A stretch of 64,000 nt of DNA, taken from assembly GCA_029263175.1 (NCBI GenBank), contig JAJCXZ010000045.1:1-64000 (forward strand). The letters run 5' to 3'. A program made the position numbers and the translations under genes. The notes under the pieces are model-generated. The model was not told where the DNA came from, did no database searches, and was given only the letters and a program-made list of their open reading frames with translations. This DNA comes from Acidimicrobiales bacterium. Lineage in GTDB: Bacteria; Actinomycetota; Acidimicrobiia; Acidimicrobiales; Aldehydirespiratoraceae. Numbering within the stretch: position 1 is the stretch's first letter; each line of letters starts with the position of its first letter. This document shows positions 9,100 to 17,636 of this stretch, one piece after another.

Positions 9100-9753
9100 G
9101 TGAACCTCGACGACCCCGACCTGGCGCTGCGCTTCTGGAAGCCGTTCGACGTCCTCACCGCGTTCACGGACCGTCACGACCGCGCCACGCTCGCCGACTT
9201 TGTCGACGTACCCGGCGTGTATGCCGCGGGCCGACTTGATCGGGACTCCGAGGGACTCTTGGTCCTGACCCGCGGAAAGGCCCTTCGTACGTCACTGATG
9301 GATCCGACGATCGGTCATCCGCGGACCTATCTCGTGCAGGTTGAGGGTGTGCCTTCCGCCGAAGCCTGCCGACGGCTCGAAGATGGCGTCGACCTGTCGG
9401 ACGGTCGCAGTCGGCCGGCACAGATCGAAGTCTTGACCGCGGATCCTTCGCTACCGGAACGGAGCAAGCCGATCCGCGTTCGACAGTCGATCCCCGATTC
9501 ATGGATACGCCTCACCCTGACAGAGGGGAAGAACCGTCAGGTCCGCCGTATGACCGCGGCCGTCGGATTCCCCACTCTTCGCCTTGTTCGTGAAGCAATC
9601 GGGCCCGTCACCCTTGACGGCTTGGCGCAAGGTGAGTGGCAGGCACTCACCGACACCGAACGCGGGGCGCTCGCCGACTCCCTCAGTTCGGCCCGAGACT
9701 CCAGTCGACTGGATCGCGGCCCGCGTCCACGAGGGCGTCGTTGGCGCGGCTGA
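9100..9753 (+). CDS. RluE-type 23S rRNA pseudouridine synthase (RsuA/RluB/E/F family)
   Basis: About 217 residues. The catalytic motif GRLDRDSEGLLVLT has Asp at residue 47, followed by KTYLVQV-like PRTYLVQVEG and the EGKNRQVRRM motif. The N-terminal S4 RNA-binding domain is missing, which is characteristic of RluE rather than RsuA/RluB/RluF. I use GTG 9100 (TTG 9091 is an alternative); the longest frame starts inside menB at 9031 and its extra residues do not look conserved. The 3' end overlaps the convergent ung gene by 71 bp. The C-terminal Ser/Arg-rich tail probably has little structure. Confidence 0.88.
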   Translation: MNLDDPDLALRFWKPFDVLTAFTDRHDRATLADFVDVPGVYAAGRLDRDSEGLLVLTRGKALRTSLMDPTIGHPRTYLVQVEGVPSAEACRRLEDGVDLSDGRSRPAQIEVLTADPSLPERSKPIRVRQSIPDSWIRLTLTEGKNRQVRRMTAAVGFPTLRLVREAIGPVTLDGLAQGEWQALTDTERGALADSLSSARDSSRLDRGPRPRGRRWRG

Positions 9754-10354
9754 AGGGCCGGGTCCCGAAGAAGCCGCGGTGCGCCGAAAGCGGCGACGGG
9801 TGCGGTGACTCGATCACCACGTGGCGACTCTCGTCGATGAACGCCTTCTTCTTGCGAGCCGAGGCGCCCCAGAGGACGAACACAACTCGATCCGTCTTGC
9901 CGTTCACCGCGTGGATGACCTCGTCGGTGAACATTTCCCAGCCCTTCTGTTGGTGGCTGGCTGCTTCGCCCGATCGCACGGTGAGCGACGTGTTGAGCAG
10001 CAGCACCCCCTGTCGGGCCCAGGGCTCGAGATTGCCGCTCGGAGGTATTGCGAGCCCGAGATCCGTTGCCATCTCCTTGTAGATGTTGACGAGCGAAGGC
10101 GGGACGCGGACCCCGTCGCGCACACTGAAGGCCAATCCGTTCGCCTGACCGGGTCCGTGGTACGGGTCCTGGCCGAGAATCAAAACCTTCACGTCTGCGA
10201 ACGGCGTGAGATGCAGGGCCGTGAACACCTCTTCGTCCGGTGGGAACACCTCGTGGGCCGAGCGTTCCTGCGCCACGAACCGCTGCAGCTCGCCCCAATA
10301 CGGCTTCGCGAACTCTGACCGCAGGATCGGGTTCCAGTCAGTCGTCTTCGCCAC
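9683..10354 (-). CDS. ung: Uracil-DNA glycosylase, family 1
   Basis: A 223-residue base-excision-repair enzyme that removes uracil from DNA. Motif 1, GQDPYHG, lies at 61-67 (catalytic Asp63); VPPSLVNIYKEM and NTSLTV follow; motif 3, HPSPLSAHRGFFG, carries the catalytic His near residue 187. Length is normal for the family. It overlaps the rluE-like gene tail to tail. Confidence 0.96.
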   Translation of the reverse strand: MAKTTDWNPILRSEFAKPYWGELQRFVAQERSAHEVFPPDEEVFTALHLTPFADVKVLILGQDPYHGPGQANGLAFSVRDGVRVPPSLVNIYKEMATDLGLAIPPSGNLEPWARQGVLLLNTSLTVRSGEAASHQQKGWEMFTDEVIHAVNGKTDRVVFVLWGASARKKKAFIDESRHVVIESPHPSPLSAHRGFFGTRPFSRANDALVDAGRDPVDWSLGPN

Positions 10355-10388
10355 GGCCAGACCCTAGCCAGTGGCCCACGATGTGGCC

Positions 10389-10649
10389 GTGCTCACGGTG
10401 GACAGTGTTCAGAAGCGGTATGGCGACGTTCATGCGCTTCGGGGCGTGTCTGTCGACATCGAGGCCGGTGAAGTACTGGCTCTCCTGGGTCGAAATGGTG
10501 CAGGCAAGAGCACCCTCCTCTCGCTTGTCGCACCGCTGATCGAACCGGACGCCGGCAGCGTCATGGTCGACGGCCTCGACATCAAACGCGATCGTGCAGC
10601 ACGGCAACCCCGTGGGGATCTCCCGTCACGCCTCAGTATTGAGCGATGA
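10389..10649 (+). pseudogene. Truncated ABC transporter ATPase fragment
   Basis: The frame encodes the first ~80 residues of an ABC ATPase: the A-loop/strand region, Walker A GRNGAGKST and the strand ending SVMVDGLDI. It then stops resembling the family just before the Q-loop. The Q-loop, ABC signature, Walker B and H-loop are all absent, so the product cannot be a working ATPase. The frame ends at TGA 10647-10649, overlapping the ATG of the next small frame. The combination with the permease-like tail that follows suggests a single internal deletion that removed most of both genes. An upstream GTG at 10371 is an alternative start. Confidence 0.75.
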
Positions 10650-10795
10650 AGGGCCACCGTTCGATCTTCCTCGAGGGCGGCGGAGCCGGCGACCTCCTCA
10701 TCTCGACACTGGTGCCGTGCGCCATCGGCGTGGTGGCGTCAGTTCTTGCCGCCGGGCGCTTCCGAGCCGACGAGACGAGAGAGTTCTTCGTCTGA
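10646..10795 (+). pseudogene. Short frame resembling the C-terminal end of an ABC-2 permease
   Basis: A 49-codon frame opening with an ATG that overlaps the preceding TGA. It encodes a Gly-rich GGGAGDLL stretch, one hydrophobic helix (about residues 18-39) and a charged GRFRADE tail. This is how ABC-2 type exporter permeases end, and nothing like the rest of a permease precedes it. I read it as the 3' remnant of the permease that once followed the ATPase. The identification rests on a short segment. A genuine single-helix small membrane protein translated by coupling cannot be excluded. Confidence 0.45.
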
Positions 10796-10843
10796 TCGCA
10801 GGCGGTCCCCATTCAGCCATGGTGGAGATGCGAAACTGCCAAC

Positions 10844-11380
10844 GTGTCTGACATCACCGAGACCGATACGACATGGTTGAGCAACTCTGATCTGGAGACT
10901 GTTCGCGGTCGGGTGCCAATGGTCTATGTGGATGCCGTGCCGGTTCGAGTCGACTCAGCCGGCGAGGTCACCCACGTTGGCCTCCTTCTTCGAGCAATGC
11001 CCGATGGCACGGTCAGCCGAGCGCTCGTGACGGGCCGGGTGATGTTCGGCGAGCGAATCCGCCATGCACTCCTCCGCCACGTCGAAAAGGACCTTGGCCC
11101 ATTCGCGCTGCCGAGATTGCCTGCCAACCCGGCGCCGTTCACCGTCGCCGAGTACTTCCCCGATCCGGGCGTCTCCGGCTTCCATGATCCCCGCCAGCAC
11201 GCCGTCAGCCTCGCCTATGTCGTTCCGATCGATGGTGAACCCGAGCCGGCACACGATGCCCTCGATCTCACATGGGTCACCCCGGAAGAGGCCGACTCCG
11301 ACGAGGTCCGCGCCGAGATGACCGGCGGCCATGATCGCCTGCTGCGCCTCGCGCTCGCCCACACGGGACAGCTCCCCTAG
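10844..11380 (+). CDS. DUF4916 Nudix-fold protein
   Basis: A 178-residue protein of a conserved actinobacterial family (DUF4916). It opens with WLSNSDLETVRGRVPMVYV and contains the family stretches ALVTGRVMFGERIRHALLRH, FTVAEYFPD, FHDPRQHAVSLAYVV and DLTWVTPEEA. The layout is Nudix-like, but the Nudix box GX5EX7REUXEEXGU is not preserved, so hydrolase activity is doubtful. Function is unknown. No signal peptide. It stands alone between the ABC remnant and the flavoprotein gene. Confidence 0.8.
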   Translation: MSDITETDTTWLSNSDLETVRGRVPMVYVDAVPVRVDSAGEVTHVGLLLRAMPDGTVSRALVTGRVMFGERIRHALLRHVEKDLGPFALPRLPANPAPFTVAEYFPDPGVSGFHDPRQHAVSLAYVVPIDGEPEPAHDALDLTWVTPEEADSDEVRAEMTGGHDRLLRLALAHTGQLP

Positions 11381-11461
11381 GACTGTTGCGTGAGTCTCAC
11401 TTGCTTGAGTCACATCGCCCACGTGCGGTGATCGACTCGCGATCGGGCAGGCTGTTCGGAT

Positions 11462-12682
11462 ATGGAGCATCGTGATATCGCCGTGATCGGCGCCGGACCC
11501 GCGGGTGCCGCGGTGGCCATCCAGGCGGCCCGCCACGGCGCACGTGTGGTCGTCTTCGAGAAGGGATCTCGCGGGCGCGACAAGGTCTGTGGCGACGGCC
11601 TCACCCCACGCGCCGTTTCGGCGCTCGATGACCTCGGGATCTCACTCGACGACGCCCATCACATCGACGGGCTCCGCATGATCGCGAACAAGACCGCCCG
11701 AGAGCTCCCGTGGCCGTCCAGCGGTCGCTTTGCCCCCCACGGTGCGGTCTGGCCGCGCCGGCGCCTCGATGCTCACCTCGTGGCGGCGGCGGAGAAGGCC
11801 GGCGCCGAGGTCATCTGGGATACCGAGGCGCTCCCTGTGTTCGACGACCACGGCCGGGTGGTCGGCGTCGAAGCAGGTGGCCGGCGCTGGGCCGCTGCCC
11901 TCACCGTCGCTGCCACCGGTGCCCCTGGTGCGGTCGCCAAGATGCTCGGCAATGGTCGCGTGGAAGGCGAACCCTTCGGGTTGGCCATTCGGACCTATGC
12001 CGAGTCTCCGCGTCATGCCGATCGCCATATCGAGGCCTGCCTCACCCTGAAGGACGAACACGGCACTCCCGTGCCCGGCTACGGCTGGATGTTCCCGGCC
12101 GGCGACGGCACGGTCAACATCGGCGTCGGCGCCCTGTCGACCATGAAGGGCTTCAAGAAGCTCAATCTCAACACCCTTCAGGACAGCTACCGGTCCCTTG
12201 TTCAGGACGATTGGCAGCTCGGTCCTGATCTCGAGAAGCCACGAGCATGGCGACTTCCGATGAGCGCGCAGCGCCGTCATGGAGCCGGTTGGGTGGCGGT
12301 CGGGGACGCCGCCGGTCTGATCAATCCGATGAACGGCGAGGGAATCGACTACGGCCTCGAATCGGGCATGCTGATCGCCGACCTGTTCAGCGCCGATCCC
12401 GCCACCGCTCCCGATGAATACGATCGTCTTCTGGGCGAACGCTTCGACAGCTTCCTTCGTACCGGGCGTCGTTTCTCCTTCTTGGTCGGCCATCCGCTCG
12501 TACTGCGCGCTGGCCTTCGTCTGGCTGTCGGCACCGACGCCATTGCCAACATCACGCTGCAGGTCATGGGCAATCTGGTCGATGCCGATACCCCGGGTGC
12601 GGCCGGTCGGGTGATGCGATTGGCCGACAAGACACTGGCGATCGCCGACCCCTTGCTGCGCCGCACTCGCGCCGCGGCCTGA
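11462..12682 (+). CDS. Geranylgeranyl-reductase-family FAD-dependent oxidoreductase
   Basis: A 406-residue flavoprotein. The N-terminal Rossmann motif GAGPAGAAVA and the following EKGSRGRDKVCGDGLTPRAV segment define the geranylgeranyl reductase family. A second FAD motif, VGDAAGLINPMNGEGIDYGLESG, lies at about 275-300. Family members saturate isoprenoid chains. In actinobacteria the best-known case is MenJ, which reduces one double bond of the menaquinone side chain, and the presence of menB nearby is compatible with that. The substrate is inferred only. It is convergent with the next gene, 3 bp apart. Confidence 0.88.
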   Translation: MEHRDIAVIGAGPAGAAVAIQAARHGARVVVFEKGSRGRDKVCGDGLTPRAVSALDDLGISLDDAHHIDGLRMIANKTARELPWPSSGRFAPHGAVWPRRRLDAHLVAAAEKAGAEVIWDTEALPVFDDHGRVVGVEAGGRRWAAALTVAATGAPGAVAKMLGNGRVEGEPFGLAIRTYAESPRHADRHIEACLTLKDEHGTPVPGYGWMFPAGDGTVNIGVGALSTMKGFKKLNLNTLQDSYRSLVQDDWQLGPDLEKPRAWRLPMSAQRRHGAGWVAVGDAAGLINPMNGEGIDYGLESGMLIADLFSADPATAPDEYDRLLGERFDSFLRTGRRFSFLVGHPLVLRAGLRLAVGTDAIANITLQVMGNLVDADTPGAAGRVMRLADKTLAIADPLLRRTRAAA

Positions 12683-12685
12683 TCG

Positions 12686-13084
12686 CTAGTCGGCCAGCAA
12701 CTCGGAGAGTTCGGCAAGCGACCGCACGATGGTCTCGACAGAACACTCGATCATCAGATTGACGATCTCATCGTCGAATCGACGGCGCCAGTCCGTGTGC
12801 AATCCGATCACCCGCTTCCCGATTCCGATCGCGTAGCCGATCTCCCAGGCTGTCCCGTCATCGGTTGTCAGACCGTTGAGCGATGCAACCATGACATCGC
12901 AGCGGTCGATGCCACCGCGATCGTGTCGATAGATCGCCTCGACGTTGTCCGCCGTCTTGGGCGGATTGTCCCGGTGCGGCAGAAACGTCGCGTAACCCGC
13001 TGCCGCCACCGTGGCTTCCACCTTCTCGATCCACCACCGTTCTCCCTCATCGAACAGCGGACCGGCGACGTAGGCGTAGGGCAT
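12686..13084 (-). CDS. Nucleoside 2-deoxyribosyltransferase-like protein
   Basis: About 132 residues. It has the family opening YAYVAGPLFDEGERWW, a central DRGGIDRCDVMVASLNG strand-loop and DDGTAWEIGYAIGIGKRVIGL, in which Glu of the WEIG motif is the expected nucleophile. Such enzymes exchange or hydrolyse the base of 2'-deoxynucleosides or of NMP/NAD-type substrates. The substrate here is unknown. I chose ATG 13084 because it places the first strand at the N-terminus as in homologues; GTG 13099 adds five residues. Confidence 0.82.
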   Translation of the reverse strand: MPYAYVAGPLFDEGERWWIEKVEATVAAAGYATFLPHRDNPPKTADNVEAIYRHDRGGIDRCDVMVASLNGLTTDDGTAWEIGYAIGIGKRVIGLHTDWRRRFDDEIVNLMIECSVETIVRSLAELSELLAD

Positions 13085-13111
13085 CAGTGATTCTTGCACG
13101 AGTATGCCGAG

Positions 13112-14044
13112 TCAACTGTCGAGGATGCGATGAAGGGTCCGCGCCATCACATCGGCGAGCGGATGGTTTCGAGGCGCGTAGTAGAGCACTCCACCGACTG
13201 CATGTTCGAGCTCGAACGCTCGTGCTCGGAGCCAGGTTGCGTCGTCGGCGTCGACGAGTTGTCGAAAGAGCTCGCGATCTGGTCCGTCGAGCACAGCCCA
13301 GGCGAGGCCGAGATCCTGCGCCGGGTCGGCGTAGCCCGCAGTACCCCAGTCAATGACCGCGGCGAGACGACGATTCATCATCAGGAGGTTGCCGGGAATG
13401 AGATCGCCGTGAACGAACCGAGCATCGACTCGCTCATCGATCGCTTCGGCCGATTCCGCAGCCGCTCGACGGACCGCTGCCACGTCGACCAGGTCTGCGG
13501 CGGCCCACCCCGGATCATCGAGCCAGCCGTCGAGCCGATCCAAGAGATCGCGGAGCGGGCCACCGCGGTCGCCAGGTTTTCGAACGGGAGCCGGCATGCC
13601 GTTCAGCAGTGTCATCTCGTTCACGACGGCGGCGAGAGACCGTGCGAGCTCGGGCATGGCCGGCTCCAGATCAGATCGCGCTGACCAAGCATCGTCGCCC
13701 GCGATCCAGCTGAGGACCGACCAATGAAACGGGAACACTTCAGACGGAGTGCCGTTGTGCTGCACGGTCGGGAGCGTGACCATGGCGGCGAGTCGGCTCT
13801 CCGCCAACCGTGGTAGCAGTTCGATCTCCGTGGCGATACCGGCCTCCGCTCCGGGGATTCGCGGTAGGCGCACCACCAGTCCGGCTTCACCTGGCACTTC
13901 CAGTCGCCACATCGCGTTGCTCGTGCCGGACGTTCGTAGGTAGGTCAGCGGATGAAGGCCCCACTCGGGGCACTGCGAAGCGAGCAGGCATCGGACAGTT
14001 CGTTCCGACGTGTCCACCTCTACGTCGTGGATCTGATGGGTCAC
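13112..14044 (-). CDS. Phosphotransferase family protein (APH fold)
   Basis: A 310-residue kinase-fold protein. RFVHGDLIPGNLLMM carries the catalytic Asp and AVIDWGTAGYADPAQDLG the metal-binding Asp. Similarity is to the macrolide/aminoglycoside phosphotransferase superfamily, which in environmental actinobacteria mostly has unknown small-molecule substrates. It stands 18 bp after the lactone-oxidase-like gene on the same strand and may be part of the same transcript. Resistance function is not implied. Confidence 0.83.
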   Translation of the reverse strand: MTHQIHDVEVDTSERTVRCLLASQCPEWGLHPLTYLRTSGTSNAMWRLEVPGEAGLVVRLPRIPGAEAGIATEIELLPRLAESRLAAMVTLPTVQHNGTPSEVFPFHWSVLSWIAGDDAWSARSDLEPAMPELARSLAAVVNEMTLLNGMPAPVRKPGDRGGPLRDLLDRLDGWLDDPGWAAADLVDVAAVRRAAAESAEAIDERVDARFVHGDLIPGNLLMMNRRLAAVIDWGTAGYADPAQDLGLAWAVLDGPDRELFRQLVDADDATWLRARAFELEHAVGGVLYYAPRNHPLADVMARTLHRILDS

Positions 14045-14062
14045 CCGATGCCACCGATCCGA

Positions 14063-15379
14063 TCAGCCGGGCAAGGGGCCGAACACACGGTCGAGGTAGG
14101 TGTTGCTGAATCGACCGTGGGGATCCGCGTTGGCCCGGGCGGCTTGGAAGCGGTCCCACTCCGGGTAGAGCGCAGCCAGCGATCCGGCCGTCTCGTTGTG
14201 GAGTTTGCCCCAGTGCGGACGACCCCCATGAGCGCGAGCTATCGCGGCGATGTTGGCGAAGTACTCGTCGTGTGATGTGCCGTTGTACACGTGCGCCGCG
14301 ATGTAACCGCTTTCTCGGCCATGAGCAGTGGAGAGGGGAACATCGTCGCCTGCCGTGGTTCGCACCTCGATCGGGAAGATGATCGGCGCAGCCAGTGACC
14401 GGGCCATCGCATTCACCTCTCGCACCGCCTCGGGAATGGCGTCGACGGGCAATGACCATTCGGTCTCGTAGAATTTGACCAACCGCGGCGTGGTGAATAC
14501 GTCGAAGGATCGATCGGTGTACTCGCGTCGTCCACCTCCCGTGGCGATGATCCTGCTCAGCTTCGGCACGGATCGAGGCCAGCGGCGGGCGACTCGGCAA
14601 AGAAGGTCAAAGCCGACGTTTTCCAACAGGAGCTTGTCGCGCGTGTAGCCGAAACGCGAGAGCGGAGCGGGCTCGTCGTCGGTACGGCGGTTGGTCTTCG
14701 TCATCGCTTGATGCGAGCCCGGCAGCATGAAGAACTCGAAGTGGTCGGCGGTGTCGATCCGTTCCCGCCAGTGGTCGAGCACCTCGTCGAGCGGTTCGGG
14801 TTGCTCGATGGCGTGAATTCGAAAGGACGGCACGGTTTGAAGGGTGACGCGCGAAATCACCCCGAGCGCGCCGAGCGACACTCGTGCATTGGCGAAGAGC
14901 TCGGGCTCGTTGCCGGCATCGACATCGTGCGATCCGCCGTCGGCATCAACGATTCGGAGACCCCTGATTTGGGCGCCGAAGCCCGTGAAGGCCAAGCCGG
15001 TTCCGTGGGTGCTCGTGCTGATCGCTCCCGCAATCGACTGCTTGTCGATGTCGCCCATGTTGGCCAGCGCAAGGCCGTGGCGATCCAACTCCCGGTTGAG
15101 CGCCTGAATCGTGATGCCGCCGCCAACGGTGACCCGCCCGGTCGCCGTGTCGACGTGATGCACCTGATCGAGGTCGTGCATGGTGACGTGGATGTCGCCG
15201 GTGACGGCGGCCGCGGTGAAGCTGTGCCCGGCCCCCATGACCCGCAGCTGCCGATCGGTCTGGGTGGCGGACGCAATCACGGCCCCCAACTCGTCCTCAG
15301 ATGCGGGCCGCGCGATTTCCGTGGGCTGGAATCGTTGATTCCCCGCCCAATTGCTGATGTAGGGCCGGCGGGCCATCAC
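14063..15379 (-). CDS. FAD-linked aldonolactone oxidase-like protein (ALO/GULO family)
   Basis: A 438-residue VAO-type flavoprotein. The N-terminal PCMH FAD domain contains VMGAGHSFTAAAVT, where the His of GHS is the usual covalent FAD attachment site, and the HGTG motif (STSTHGTGLAF). The C-terminal ALO domain has the HWGKLH substrate/FAD segment and ends FSNTYLDRVFG. Family members oxidise L-gulono-, L-galactono- or D-arabinono-1,4-lactone or related sugar alcohols; which one is not readable. Its start overlaps the stop of the upstream D-threonine-aldolase-like gene by 4 bp, so the two are translationally coupled. Confidence 0.88.
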   Translation of the reverse strand: MMARRPYISNWAGNQRFQPTEIARPASEDELGAVIASATQTDRQLRVMGAGHSFTAAAVTGDIHVTMHDLDQVHHVDTATGRVTVGGGITIQALNRELDRHGLALANMGDIDKQSIAGAISTSTHGTGLAFTGFGAQIRGLRIVDADGGSHDVDAGNEPELFANARVSLGALGVISRVTLQTVPSFRIHAIEQPEPLDEVLDHWRERIDTADHFEFFMLPGSHQAMTKTNRRTDDEPAPLSRFGYTRDKLLLENVGFDLLCRVARRWPRSVPKLSRIIATGGGRREYTDRSFDVFTTPRLVKFYETEWSLPVDAIPEAVREVNAMARSLAAPIIFPIEVRTTAGDDVPLSTAHGRESGYIAAHVYNGTSHDEYFANIAAIARAHGGRPHWGKLHNETAGSLAALYPEWDRFQAARANADPHGRFSNTYLDRVFGPLPG

Positions 15380-16365
15380 CAGTGCCGGAGATCGATCGGA
15401 AGCCGGTCGATCACCTCAGCGCCTTCCATGAGCCACATTTCCTCGTGGCGAGCCACCGTCGGATCGAGATGGGCGGGGTCGAGCCGGACCCGTTGATCGA
15501 GCTCGAGAGTCACTCCCTCGCCGGCCGTCAACGTGGTGTGCTCGTCGCTGCAATAGAGAACCTCGCCGTCGGCCCACGACGGATTCCCGTGGTCCATTCC
15601 GAGCGCCTTGAGCCCCGCGTTCGCCACAGCCCATCCCTTCGGGTTGAGTGAAAGGATCGAGCACTCGAGGTGAATGGCCTGGCGAAACGGGAGGTCGAGG
15701 CGGGCGTACTGCGTGTCACCGAGAAGGAAGCTGCCGGCTTGAATCTCGTTGGCCCAGGTGTTGGTGTCGTACGTTCCGGTGCCGCCGCCTGAGATGAGCT
15801 CGCCGCCGACCGCCTCGGCCGCCCGCAGTAGATTGCTCATGGAGTGCTGCACCTTGGAGATCCGCTCTCTACGATCGAGCACCATCATCAGGTGCCCTTC
15901 GTAGCCCATCACACCTCTGACGTTCATCCCTGCGGCCCTGGCCTCGTCGGCGAGCCGGCCCGCATCATCGGGGCTGCACCCACATCGGGGTAGACCGACA
16001 TCGACGTCGATCAACACGCTGGTGATGCCTGCTGCCGCGGCACGAGCCACGCCTTCGCTGCTGTCGACTGCCAACGTCACGTTCGCGTCGACGGCAGCCA
16101 GTCGGCGGAGCTGTTCGCGGTCGAGGACCTCATTCGCGAGGAGAAGATCCTCACCCAAACCCGCAGTGGCCATGCCCTCGACCTCGCGCACCGTTGCGCA
16201 GGTGAAGGAGCGATGACCGGCCGCGGCGAGGCGATGAGCGAGCGCCGTGCACTTGAAAGCCTTCACGTGGGGCCGAAGCTTCACCCCCGGAAGCGTGGCG
16301 CCGATGGTGGCGATGTTGTGGTCGAGGTCGGCTCGTTCGATGACCAGAGCAGGAGTTGGGATCAC
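15376..16365 (-). CDS. D-threonine aldolase / DSD1-family PLP-dependent enzyme
   Basis: About 329 residues. An alanine-racemase-type N-terminal barrel has the PLP-lysine motif LRPHVKAFKC (residues 30-39), the GGGTGTYDTN phosphate-binding loop follows, and a C-terminal beta domain contains CSDEHTTL, the metal-site segment of D-threonine aldolase and D-serine dehydratase. The likely substrate is a beta-hydroxy-D-amino acid. I use GTG 16365, which starts right at the conserved IPTPALVIE; the longest frame runs into the ald gene. The 4-bp coupling to the lactone-oxidase-like gene suggests a shared catabolic pathway, otherwise unexplained. Confidence 0.85.
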   Translation of the reverse strand: MIPTPALVIERADLDHNIATIGATLPGVKLRPHVKAFKCTALAHRLAAAGHRSFTCATVREVEGMATAGLGEDLLLANEVLDREQLRRLAAVDANVTLAVDSSEGVARAAAAGITSVLIDVDVGLPRCGCSPDDAGRLADEARAAGMNVRGVMGYEGHLMMVLDRRERISKVQHSMSNLLRAAEAVGGELISGGGTGTYDTNTWANEIQAGSFLLGDTQYARLDLPFRQAIHLECSILSLNPKGWAVANAGLKALGMDHGNPSWADGEVLYCSDEHTTLTAGEGVTLELDQRVRLDPAHLDPTVARHEEMWLMEGAEVIDRLPIDLRHW

Positions 16366-16399
16366 GTTCGAACCGTAGTCCGAACGCGATCCGTGAACC

Positions 16400-17527
16400 T
16401 CAGCCGTAGACGATCTCGAGGGCCCTTTCCGGAGCGACGAACTCGTGGCCCTGGGCCTCGGCAACACGACTCTCCGTGATCATTCCGCCGCAGACGTTGA
16501 GACCACCCAGCAGATGCTGGTCAGCGAGCAACGCATCGCGAGGGCCGCGATCGGCGAGGGAAAGGGCGAACGGAAGCGTTGCGTTGTTCAGCGCGTAGGT
16601 GGAGGTGCGAGGAACGCCACCGGGCATGTTGGCGACGCAATAGTGGACAACGTCGTCGATCACATACGTCGGCTCAGCATGAGTCGTGGCTCGAGAGGTC
16701 TCGAAGCATCCGCCCTGATCGATGGCGACATCGACCAATACGGAGCCGGGCTTCATTGCCTTGACCATCTCGGCGCTCACGAGCTTCGGAGCCGTGGCAC
16801 CTTTCACGAGCACGGCACCAACAACGAGATCAGCGGCGAGCACGGCCTCTTCGAGCGAAGCGGTGGTCGAGTAGACGGTTTCGAGTTCGGCACCAAAGCG
16901 ATGGGCCAGACGCTCGAGGACCTCGAGGCTTCGGTCCAAGACGGTGACCTGAGATCCGAGGCCGATTGCCATCTCGATGGCATTCTCGCCCACGACGCCA
17001 CCACCGATGACAACAGTACGGGCGGAGGGCACACCGGGAACACCGCCGAGCAGGAGGCCGGCGCCGCCATTGAGGGCCTCGAGACAGTGCGCTCCGGCCT
17101 GGATGGACATCCGACCGGCCACCTGCGACATGGGGGCGAGGAGCGGAAGTCCCCCATGCACATCGGTGACCGTTTCGTAGGCGATACACGTGGCACCGCT
17201 CTTGATGAGGTCGTCTGTCTGGGGCACGTCGGGTGCGAGGTGCAGGTAGGTGAACAGTGTCTGGTCGGACGAGAGCATGGCGCGCTCGGGTGCCTGTGGC
17301 TCCTTGACCTTGACGATCATCTCCGCATCGGCCCAGACATCGGCGGCGGTTGCAGCGATACCTGCGCCGGCTTCGACGTAGACGGCATCGGGCGCCCCGA
17401 TACCGGTGCCGGCATCGGTTTCGATGGTGACCTGGTGGCCGTGCGAAACGAGCTCGCGAACTCCTGACGGCGTGAGGCCGACCCGGCGCTCGGCGACCTT
17501 GACTTCTTTCGGGACACCGATGTGCAT
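16400..17527 (-). CDS. ald: Alanine dehydrogenase
   Basis: A 375-residue NAD-dependent enzyme that interconverts L-alanine and pyruvate plus ammonium. It opens MHIGVPKEVKVAERRVGLTP. The catalytic residues are present as K75 (VKVKEPQ) and H96 (YLHLAP), the Rossmann motif is VIGGGVVGENA, and VHYCVANMPGGVPRTST is diagnostic. ATG 17527 is preceded by GGAAGAGGA; in-frame codons further upstream are non-homologous. It is divergent from an Lrp/AsnC regulator, the arrangement seen for ald-aldR in mycobacteria. Confidence 0.95.
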   Translation of the reverse strand: MHIGVPKEVKVAERRVGLTPSGVRELVSHGHQVTIETDAGTGIGAPDAVYVEAGAGIAATAADVWADAEMIVKVKEPQAPERAMLSSDQTLFTYLHLAPDVPQTDDLIKSGATCIAYETVTDVHGGLPLLAPMSQVAGRMSIQAGAHCLEALNGGAGLLLGGVPGVPSARTVVIGGGVVGENAIEMAIGLGSQVTVLDRSLEVLERLAHRFGAELETVYSTTASLEEAVLAADLVVGAVLVKGATAPKLVSAEMVKAMKPGSVLVDVAIDQGGCFETSRATTHAEPTYVIDDVVHYCVANMPGGVPRTSTYALNNATLPFALSLADRGPRDALLADQHLLGGLNVCGGMITESRVAEAQGHEFVAPERALEIVYG

Positions 17528-17616
17528 GGTTTTCGATCCTCTTCCCTGATCCACGATCGTTTCACGCACGGTACGACGAATCTCTAGACCGTTCCTTGCA
17601 CATTCGGTAGCATCAG

Positions 17617-17629
17617 GCACCACGGGTGC
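17617..17629. promoter_or_regulatory. Inverted repeat in the ald / Lrp-regulator intergenic region
   Basis: A perfect GCACC-ACG-GGTGC palindrome lies 8 bp upstream of the regulator ATG within the 109-bp divergent promoter region. Position suggests an autoregulatory operator, but 5-bp arms are short and GC-rich chance is not negligible. Confidence 0.3.
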
Positions 17630-17636
17630 ACTCTTT

